Positions 47,601 to 59,600 of a DNA stretch of 64,000 bases are shown piece after piece. The notes under the pieces are model-generated. The model searched no databases, was not told the origin of the DNA, and saw only the letters and a list, made by a program, of their open reading frames with translations. Positions within the stretch are counted from its first letter, which is position 1. Each line of letters begins with the position of its first letter. Source of the stretch: Conchocele bisecta (taxonomy: Eukaryota > Mollusca > Bivalvia > Lucinida > Thyasiridae); contig CM055271.1 of assembly GCA_029237695.1 (NCBI GenBank), positions 79,371,488-79,435,487 on the forward strand, in the 5' to 3' direction. The translations under genes and the position numbers were made by a program.

Positions 47601-50600
47601 ATTTTTAAAAAAATGTTTATGATCAGGTTTCGAAAATTAAAATATGCTTTTCTTTTAAAATTATTATCAATATGTTCACCATGTTATTACGGTTAATATG
47701 CAATTCACAGTCTCCTTGCAGCTTGAACTTGAAAGTTATTATGAAAAGTCGTGTTGCAGGGGCGGCGGAAGCGGGGGGGCAGGGGGGGCGGTCGCCCCCC
47801 CCAATAATTTGGTTGGGGGGGCGTAGCCCCCCCAATAATTCTGTAAAAAAATATTTTTTTACTGTAATATATTTGTGTAATCATGATTACTGGGAACCCG
47901 ACTCTGACTGAGCCAACTCATTTAAGTTAATGTTCAAACATTGCTGAGAATGCAGGAAATTGTGTTTCACACCACTTGGATTTCAAAAAAATTCCGGGGG
48001 GGCATGCCCCCGGACCCCCCTACCGAATTCGGCCCCTTCGGGCCCTCACAAAGTTCGCCCCCCCAATAATCAATTGCTTCCGCCGCCCCTGTGTTGATCT
48101 CAGAAATTGTCATGTCGACTATAGGATCGCGTCGAAATAATGTTAACAGAATAGGAAAACGTAATTTGATACCGACGAAAAAGGAAACAAAACGCTAAAT
48201 TGGTGCTAAGTTTTGCCATATTATACCGTAGACCACACATTGTAATTTGATTTTATATGAAAATAAATATATTGTGAGCATGGTGGTGTCTATTAATTTG
48301 TTCTTGATATTCGGAACGGGAGTGACGACATTTTTTTTTGTCCAAGAAATATAAAACCTCAAACCCCGTTTTTAGTCATATGTTCTCATCGATGAAATAA
48401 ACAACTTCCGGTGAAAATACGACTACTTCCGCTATCTATATTCATAACGCGCATCTGCAGTGCCGGACTACAAATAGGCTGCAAATACATATTCATTACC
48501 GTATACAGTCTAAAAAAACTGCTAATTTCCATGGAGCGGTATAAAATAAATAGAATATTCATATTTTCGCAACGAATATGACATATATGTTCATCTCGTG
48601 GTGTGAAATGTCCATACGAATTATGGACATTTCATAAACCACGAGATGAACATATACATGTTTGTCATAGTCGTTGCAAAAATATGAATATCCTCTATAT
48701 ATTACGTGGAAACATCTGATTGTTGTTAATTCTCAGTTGAACGTCTAGTCGTGGTAATAGCATACTTTTAATGAGAAATAGGAACAATTACACTGTTAAA
48801 TATTTAGATGTTTTTCATACCCATTTTCATGTATGAATATTCTGCATATGGGTCAACTACGCACATAATGCATTATTCTGATCTGTAAGCTTTTACCCGG
48901 GAGCAAGCTATTACAAATATAATTTCAATGAATTAGCGACTATTTGATATCATACACAGGTTTCCCCCGACACATTTTAGGAATAATGTGCGTCTCATTT
49001 ACAAATATTTACACTGGCGTTAAATTCATAATGAAAACGTCCATTCAGCGCATTGCATTTCGTTTATATCCCAGTACATTACACACACGTGACAGAACAC
49101 CGCGTTGATTAGTTGTTGATTCGTTAAAGTTTGTTCATCGTCGTTGTCAATAAAATTGACAACAAAAATAAACAACAACATTCTTATATGTTACACCGAA
49201 TTTGTGAATTAATAAAATGGATTAATAAAATCATGGGCTGTTGCGTTTACTGTAGTACGAAAAACATTTGGTCTGTTTAAAGTTTGTTAGGAATCCTTAA
49301 CATCATATGGTTTTATTGCTTAAATGAGACACGCCATGTGAGTTTGTACCTTCATTAGATACGTTTAAAAAATTAACAATATTGTCCGTAACTGGCATCA
49401 AAAGTTGACAGAATGTACATAGTACGTGCGCAATTAAATTCTGCATATACTCTGAAAATTGTGTCAACCTTTGAATTTATTTATGAAAAAAATTGTAAAT
49501 TTTGTAAACGTATTTAATCGAATTACGCAGATGTCCCAATGAACAAAATCGCATGGCGTGTCTCAAATGAGATCCCACACCACCACCTCTAAGCCTAGGT
49601 CCTGGATCCACCATGTGTACTCGGTAGCAGGTTGCAGTGATTACGGTGTTTGGTCACGTGACGTACCTTTATCGTTGAGGAACAGTTCCATGTAGTCCCG
49701 CAGTGACTCGGCCTGACATGATTCATACCATCGGAACAGTTTGTAGTACGACAGCGCACAGGCGTTCGGATTGCGTACCACATACACGATCTAATAAATA
49801 GAGGATCTCAAACTAGTTCCCATTTGATATGAGATTTATGAAACGAGTCGGGCACAGTTTATGCACCGAGCCTCTGGCGAGATGCATAAACTTGCGGACG
49901 AGTTTAATAAATCTCATATAAAATGGGAACTCGTTTGAGATTCTGTTTATCACATGACTTCATCCTCCAACGACGCATCTAGATATAAATCTAGTTTTAA
50001 AAATAGTTTTAATCCCTGCAAGAAAATTGTAAAAAATATGCCATATACATGTAAGAGTTCCAGTTAAGGTGCGTAATTTGGAGGTAAATTTCTTATTTCT
50101 TCTAATGACGTTCCAAACATGATAACGTCAACGTCAAAACATCATTGCTTTGTAGCGCCATTATGGACGTCATTTCGAACGTCTCAATGTTTTTCATTTG
50201 ACACAACGTTGCGGTAAAATATGAATACATAATTAGGGTGATGCGGCCAAACAATCAAATTCGCTCCAGGTGTATCATATCGTGTATCATATCACATTTA
50301 TGAAATGGGTTACAGCACGGAATACAAATGGTTTCATGTGATAAACATATACGTCGGCATATTTAACCCTTTGAACCGAAAGCCCGTTGTACCGGTTATG
50401 CAACCAGTGCAATTCCAGATGAGCCGGCTCGTAATGACCAACGAAAGCAGTTGTATAAGTGCTATCGCGCTTGTTTGTAATCGTTGAAAAATAAATAAAT
50501 TTTATAAAAAAAATAATATTCTGAGCTTCTCCTACCTTTCCGCTGCCGAGCCTGAGTTCCCCTGGCAGCAGGAAGTGGTGGAGGTGGGACTTTATCACTC

Positions 50601-53600
50601 TAGGCGACGCGAGCGCCCGTACTTGTTTTACACCCCTAAACGGTTCAGGAAACATGTATGTAATGGAGTAAACTTTGAGGGCGATTCACATTACACGTTT
50701 AACCCGGTATTACCTTAAGCACCATGCATTTCAATTGGAGTTTACATATAGTACAAATCATGTATACGTGTATTTCACCACTAAATAGCTGGAATGGATT
50801 TTGATACGCTAATTTTGCAACCACTCCAACCGTCACAAAATGGTTGTCAGACTATTCCATTTATGAAACTTGGTTATTTTTTGTTCTCAAAGATTCAAAG
50901 ATATGAAACTTATTTTCAAAAAGTCCAGAGATCCTGATGAAACTTTAGTTTTAATGATTATCTTACTTAGATTACTCATTATGTCTATTAAAAGTGGAGA
51001 CATATATTTTGTAGACCCTTTACATAGTATTACAAAGCATGCGACTTATAGCGAGATAATGAAATCTGTCTGAGCCGGTCACTCTGTTATTTCCCGGGGT
51101 GATCGATTGAGAGAGATTCAACTGTATACAATATACAAGGTGCATGATCACGTGGTTACAACAACAACAATAATGGCTGAAAGCTCGTACACTCCAACAT
51201 AAGTATTATTTGATATTTTCCTTAATATGCAACGGATTTTGACACAAGTTTTAAAGTACAAAGACCACCAAATGCAGCTTAACAAGACGCGTGTGATGCG
51301 CCATATTTCATCAAAATCCGTTGCATAATATGGACATAATCAAATAATACGTACTTTGAATCGGAGGGATTCTGGAAGTTTCAGTACTTGTTGTTGTTGT
51401 AACCACGTGATCATACACCTTGATATACGTGTATTGGCGTTTTTGTGAGGAAAATATGTAGTTTCATCGACCCTATAAAAGTGATATCGACCGAGGTCGA
51501 TACCACTTCCATAGGGTCGATAAAACCACAGGCATTCGGCTTTCATCGGTATAACTCTATATATATGAACAAAGCTTGTAACTTTGGTCGGACACGACCT
51601 CGTATCATAACACATTCCGCGATTTTATTAACGCTAATGTGAATATGTTGGCGGAAAGTGCGCATGTTCATTTGAGAAGTATTGTTATCTTGCTAAAATA
51701 ACATAGTTAGAACATAATTATGCAAATAATATCGAAATACAGCTCCTTTTTTTAGGTCGGACACAACCTCGTATCATAACAAATGGAATATTGTGTTTAA
51801 GGCTCTAACGTCAATATTGTAGTGGCAAGTTCATATGATCATTTGAGAATTACAATTTTAAACATGTTATTTTGTTATGATACGAGGTCGTGTCCGACCA
51901 AAGTTAGAAGCCTTGTTCATATAAATAGAGTTATATCGATGAAAGCCGAAACACGCCGAATGCCTGTGCGTACATGCGGACGAGCCGTGAGTACATATAA
52001 CTGAAACGTATTTGCGACTGTTCACACATTTTCATATTTCCAGTTTTCCAATAAAGTTCACACAATACTACTACCGCCTGCGTTAATCTTGCCAAGATGG
52101 CGACATTTCTGAACATCTCTTGGCAATCTCAACTCCCAAGCAAACAGTTTCATTGGCTGAGCCGTAGCACAGCTCATGCTCAGCCAATCAAGTTGCTTGA
52201 TTTCAAGAACAATATTGATTTGATAATTCCGAGCTATAGTTGTGTGCTATGCGATTACTAACAGACGTTATCACCAGAGATGACCAAAAATCGCATCAAA
52301 ATAAGATCACATGTATTTTCTTGGTGTATACTGTATTTGGAAATACAAAAAAAATACAAATATTGGCAAGATTAGCGCAGGCGGAGGTGTACATGGTACC
52401 CAAGGTGCCGGCGTGGGTCGGGGTCTACGACGTCTATATATGGGGACCGTTCGTCCAGCAGCACGTGTCGCGCCGTCTGAAAATTCCGCGTCTGGATCAG
52501 GTAGACAATCTCCTGTGTCAGAGTCGTGCCTGGGTAGCATATATTTTGTAATAATAATAATAATACTATAATAATAATAATAATAATAATAAATGAATGA
52601 ATAATAATATTATTAATGAATAATAATAATAATAATAAATGAATTAATGAATGCATGAATGACTGAATGAATGAATGAATGAATGGATACATGAATGAAT
52701 GAATGCATGAATGAATGAATGAACCAATTAATTAATTAATTAATGCATGAATGAATGAATGAATAAATAAATCAATCAATCAATACAAGTTAATATTGCA
52801 AGCCGTTGAGTGCTTACGATACACTATGCGTGGGTGTATGTGGGTTCCAAAATAGAGGGCAACCAATATTCACAGAGGATGTTCGGTAAAATGACGTAAA
52901 CTGGCGGTTAATATATTTCACTGAGGTACATATAATATACATGTACAGCGGAGATTTATTGGAGATTCCCAAACGAAAACAGCGAAAATGAATGTAAAAC
53001 GAATGAAAACGATCGTTTTGTACAACGGTACGCAGCAACACGATTGTCCTTCGTTGGGTATGTACGTGGAAATGCTAGTTTCGTTTATCCCTTACACCGC
53101 TATCTTAATTGTTCGTTGTCTGCTGTTTATTTTCTATTTTCCATTTTTATCATCAAAAACATGCCATGACAGCACATTAGAATAATTTACAAGATGCTTT
53201 GACAGCACTTCAGAACAATTTAAAACATGCGTTGACAGCACTTTGGAATAATTTACAACATGCTTTGACAGCACTTTAGAATAATTTACAACATGTTTTG
53301 ATAGCACTTTGGAATAATAAACAACATGCTTTGACAACACTTTATAATAATTTACAACATACTTTGACAGCATTTCAGAATCATTTCCATTGGAAACGAT
53401 TCTGAAATGCTGTCAAACCATGTTTTTATTGAGAAATAAGGCAAGATATAAAAGCAACAGCAGACGACAATTGTTGTGTGAAGCGGTCTAAGGGTTAACA
53501 TTGTTTTCCTTGTTTTTAATTAGAAATGTTTTGTGACACATGTAAACCAACGAAAACTTATATATCGTTTTCTCAATATAAAAGCGAAAACGCCTTCAAA

Positions 53601-56600
53601 ACGATGTGTAAACGATAGACAAGTGTTCGTCTGTGGGACCAGGAACAAATCCGGACGATATGTGACAATAGAAGCATCACAGACACGTATCACATCTCAG
53701 TTCAGTTACCATGGTTATACTGATTCCGGAAAAAAACAGTTGAATGTGGGATCGTAGTTATAGTTATTTCCCTTTGATTTTATATATAGAAATCCGGTCC
53801 AAATTGAATATGTTATTGTACGGTTTCTTGTGGACAGGGCGACTGTAGCATGGTTTGTTGCGAAACGGAGTCATTATAGTGTTCACGCCTAGTGTTGACC
53901 CATATCATCATGAATACCTGCGCAATCTGATCCGGGGCTGTACTATTTGGCATGTGCATATGTTCACACGTATTATTAATGTTATTCCACACAGTTAGCA
54001 AAGTTGTGCTGTCTGATATGGATCTACTCATTTCGCAATCTCAATTTTAGTTCTATTCCGTAACAAGTAAACACAACACCCCAACATGGGACCGGATCTG
54101 TACAGTTTTCCAAAGGGAAATAACTAGCTACGACTCCTCATTGTATTGACCTCTCCAGGCAAAGCGTGTTCCCAGTACCATTACATGTACAGTGAAACCT
54201 ACTGTCCGTTCCACGTTTTGCTGCCGACGAACATTTGGCCATTAAACACATTAAATCTAAAAAATTATTAAATTCCCATAGGAAAATCGTTTGTTCGCAA
54301 TAAAATAAATATTTGATGGAATTTCATCAAATAATTTTGTTTGGGGAGGGTGACTTTTTTGTTAATGTATTGATGAAAAGTACTTACTTTTAAATCTTTT
54401 TAAGATTTAATGTGGTTAATGGCCTAATGTTCGTCGGCAGCAAAACGTGGAACAGACAGTAAGGTCCCCGGGGTGTCTGGCTTAGAGACGTTTCACTGTA
54501 TATCAGGCATTTCATCTGAGCATAGTTGTGTGCTATGCGATCAATATGCGATTGTGTGCTATGCGAACAGACATTACCACCAGATAATTAATGACAAAGA
54601 AGCTCGTCAAAATAAGATAACATGTATTTCCTTGGTGTACGGTTTAGAGAGTTTCCACTGTACGTGTTTTGCAATATGTAGGCTATATAGTCAGGACGGT
54701 GGACCTCTAAGAATAAGTTAACCTAGCGTTGAGGTACTACTAACGTTGATGGATTATGCTAATTCAATCTGTCCTGAATCAGAATCCGCTGGGTGCCATT
54801 TCAACGTGACCAATCAAAACCCTCAAAAGTTGTTTTTCTTTTGCACATTTTATAACAACAACAATTTCCATCGCTGCTATATCAGACCAAATTTGTACAC
54901 AAATACAAGAACAGTGGAACCTCTCTAAACCGGACACCCTGGGAGGTCCCCAGGGTGTCCGGCTTAGAGAGGTTTCACAGTAGTACTATCAGTTCACCAG
55001 AAACAATACATAACAACAACTGCATGTAGCTACTAAGGCAATAACTTGTCATAGTACTACAGTGGAACCTCTCTAAACCGGACACCCTGGGAGGTCCCCA
55101 GGGTGTCGGGTTTAGAGATGTATCACTGTAATTCCGGTGTATGATCACCGAAATACATGGCTATGTGTCTCTTAATCATGTAGATACAGTGGTACCTCTC
55201 TAAACCGGACACCCTGGGATGTCCCCAGTGTCCGGTTTAGAGATGTTTCGCAGTAATTCCGGTGTATGATCACCGAAATACATGGCTATGTGTCGTGTGA
55301 TCATGTTCATACAGTGGTACCTATCTACACCGGATACCATGAGAGGCCCCCAGGGTGTCCGGTTTAGATATGTGACAATGTAATACCGATGCAAGAGCAC
55401 TGAAGCACATATATGTGTGCATTGCACTGAACATTGATCAACATCAAATACATTTGACAGTGAAATAGGTCATAATTTAACACTTCGATGTCGCAAGGTT
55501 GTTCGGTATACAGAGGTTCCACTGTGCATGTTTAAGGCCGAATAACTGTATGTGTACACTAATACTGAGCCAGGATAATATGACAATGGCGTATTTAGGA
55601 ATGTGAATGTTGTATCATTCGGGTAATGCAAAGTATACGATGGAATGTAGATACCAGGCCCTTGCGCAGAGGTACTGCGACGGGTACGTGGCGTACGCAC
55701 CCCCTTAACCCTTTCAACACCACAGGCCTCTATAGCTGTATTAGCAAAAAGTGTAGACCCAGATGAGCCGGCTCGTGACGAGCCGTCTCATCAGGATCTG
55801 CACTTATTGCAAGTAATTTTCATAATATTGAGAATAAAAACACCCCATGTTCATGAATGGACTGGTCTTAAAATCATTTTGTGATGATTGGATTGGTTGC
55901 AAAATGAAACATATCAAAATACACTTTAGTTACTTAGGGGTGAAATGGTTAATCTGCCGAGGTCTGTCCGTGGATGTGCAAAAAAAACACAACATGTTGG
56001 CCAGTCGCGCCATCGATAACGCACCCCCGTAAAATAATTTCTGCGTACCGGTCTGTATACTAGTCCACAATCAAATTATCCTGGTGTTAGAGTAGTATCC
56101 GTATTTGTGACTGTGACTTGCGATATGGCTCTAATGGAATTTATGACCAGCGTAGCTCCTGATCAAATAGCACACTCCTGTAGCCTGATAACGAGCTAAC
56201 TACTGCTTGTTAGAAGCATTCCGGGTGTTTGATGGCATGGCGAATAGTGCAGATCCTGATCAGACTGCGCGGAAGCACATAATGATCTGGATATGCACTG
56301 GTCGCATACCCGTAAGCCCATTTTCTCCAGTCAGAGTCATATTTGTATACTAACATAATAACATAATAGCGATTGATCACGAGGTTACAACAACAACAAC
56401 GTCGTCCACTCCAAAGTAAGTATTATTTGATATTTTCCTTAATATGCAACGGATTTTGATGAAATATGGCGCAGCAAACGCGTCTTCGAGAGCTGCATTT
56501 GGTGTCCATGGAGTTCAGACTGAAGTCGTTTTTGCGAAGAATCGATTTCCGTGTCGGAAATCGATTCTTCGCAAAAACGACAGAAGTTTGGTCGAAAATA

Positions 56601-59600
56601 CAGAGACCATCAAATGCGGTTTCACAAGACGCGTTTGATGCGCAATATTTCATCAAAATCCGTTACGTAATAAGGATAATATAACAAAATACGTACTTTG
56701 AATCAGATGGATTCTGGAAGTTTCAGTACTTGTTGTTGTTGTTAGTAGCACATGATCATACACCTTGATGCACGTCCTTAAAACGTATCATGTATCATAT
56801 ATTGTATTATACATGAAACGAGGCTATGATATGATAATACATCTGGCGCCCGTTTTAATAAACTTCGTACGACTAAAACGTTCGTAAGTGCAAATTTAGG
56901 ATTGTCTGGAAAATTTAATTCATGGATTTACATTTATTGAGCATCGGCTGCATATGCAGCCTATGCTCAATAAATGTAAATCCAATAATTCTTTACAAGA
57001 AAGAAATGTTAATGTGAAATTTACAGACTATCATAAGTTTGCACTTACGAACATTTTAGTAGTACGGAATTTAGTGAAACGGTCGATTGACCCCCGGAAG
57101 CTTATTAGCGTTATAGTACATGTATATACTGTATGTGTTGTACACAACATGTAATTATCTTATATTTAATGGTGGGAATTGGATCAATTGTTGTATATGT
57201 ACTATTGTACCTGTATGGGCAGCTATTTATGGCCAGCAGAACTGATACACTCCGCACTGGACTCCAAAATCCCGGCTACAAACCAGGTCAAAAGTAGTCC
57301 GGTATAAAATATCCCGGGTGTTTTGAGGTCACAGACACAGTTTGCTTGCACATCCTGATCCACTCCTAACCACTTCCTTGATAAACATGATGGAGTGTAT
57401 TTAGCACCAGTTTTCAGCATATACGTAGTATGTAAAAAGAGAACACTGAACCTGTTGGTAAACAGATTCCGTGGCTAAATAACGTAAACAATATTGGGGG
57501 ACATGACGAGGTTTCTTTATTGGGGGTAAGTGCATATATTGTTTTATTCATGCATATCCAGTACAGATGTGCAGGCTTTTAAGAACACTAAATCATCCGA
57601 TATTCATTCACGGTGGAAAAGACATTTGTATGACTGATCGTTCCAAGCCCCGATCCTTTTCCAACAATTTTAGTGTTTCTCTAAACCGCTACACTGCAGC
57701 TAACGGTATATATTTGCAGCGCAATGTTTCCATTTTGCGCGCTAAAATTTAGCGATAATCCACATTCATACTTCGCTATACATGTATTCTTATTTACAGT
57801 AAGTGCAACACTATTATAAAAAAATATTAGCATGAAAACCTAATATTTACACTGTCCTTACATTCATAATGGAAACGCCCATTCAACGTATTGCGTTCAT
57901 ATCCCAGTACATTACATTAGCCCCACGTGACGGTGCGCGACGTTGTTGATTCGTTAAAGTGTGACGGCAGTTCAATACATGATGTTCATCGTTGTAAATA
58001 ACGTCACGCTATTGACCGGCAACGTTGCTTTTTCAGAAATTGCGACAGAATGACGTAAAACATTATTATTCTTAATTTTATTCATATTTGCTTATTTACA
58101 ATTTTGAAACTATCAGAGTCCGAATGTAAATTAACAATATATTTGTTTTACGTCATTGTGTCGCCATTCTTGGAACAGCGACGTTGGGAACATTAACCAA
58201 TCAACAACATCGCACGACGTCACGTGGGTCTAATGTAATATATATTGGAATGTAATCGCAATACGTCGAAAGGGCGTTTGCATTATGTATTTATAGAAGG
58301 TGTAATATTCATTTAATACAATGTAATGTAATGGAATTAGGGTTATGTACTCAGAACAAATGAAAACATTGCATGAAAACCAAAACGTGCAGTTATTGTA
58401 CAATAAACCACGATAAGGTACGTTCTGTCGTAGTTGGTCACCTATGTGGCTGGGACTGATACACGGGGCGTATGACATGTACATGTATGTACTCCTGGGA
58501 GCCGTTTCACTAAACTTCATACCACTAAAATCTTCATCAGTGCAAACGTATGATAAGTCATAAAGATTTAATGTGTTTAATAGCCAAACGTTCGTCGGCA
58601 GAAAAACGTAGAGCAGACAGTAGCTGCAACCCCTCATTGTATAATTAGGTTCATGTCTGGGCGGTGTGCCAGTGATACCTGAGCAGGTAGCATTATATGC
58701 CTATGTTCAATGAATATAAATCAATCGATTGCAATTTCCAGACTATCCTAAATTTGCGAATATTTTAGTCGTACGAAGTTTAGTAACACAGACCCCTGAT
58801 CTACACATGTGCACCCGTTTAGCCTGATAATAACGTATTGTTAGAAATATGACTGACTGCATGGCGATCACTGCAGACCCTGATCAGAATGCGCAGCGCA
58901 GTCTGATTAGGGTCTACACTGATCGCCAATGCCATAAACCTCATTTCCAGTCATAGCCGCATATAACACATTCTAGAAACAAAATTGCTACCCCGCTCCA
59001 TACCTCACGCGAGGGTAGCAATGTAACCCCATCTCTTTAATGTAACACATGGAACACTGAGTTTTGCAGACAGTTATCCGGCATGTTTGATACGTTACCG
59101 ATATAAAACTGTCAAAGCTGTATCAATAAATTATTAATAAAGAACATACACATGCAGAAATTGGTTATTTTACTGTGGCAAGGTGTTTATCTGATATTCT
59201 CATGCACTGTAATGAAATTGTCGAAATCAGATTGGCTGATCGATCAATTACCTGCAAGTAAATCCACGATCTACAAGTAGGTAGCATGTCATGTGATCAG
59301 ATTTACATAATTAGATGTATTCCTACGCGCCGTTTCACCCTGAAAGTTCTGTGAAGAAATTGTTCGGACAACCGGGAACGTCAGTATTCGGCTATTCTCC
59401 AAAATGTTGGAGCTAATCAAGAAGACCAACTCTCCCAACTCTGTATCCATCCAACAGCTTTTACCTGTCCAGCATCAAGGTAATGTGCAGGGGCGGATCT
59501 AGAGGGGGGCGGGGGGGTCCGGGGTTGCAACCCACACCCCCCGTTCAGCCACGGAGTTTGCATAGATCATAGTTTACCACCAGTTGCAGTCTGAATTTAA

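Noticed and set aside
57223..57420. 65-codon minus-strand frame in sulfotransferase intron 1
   Set aside because: No splice sites are in phase with exons 1 and 2, which already join directly, and there is no domain match.
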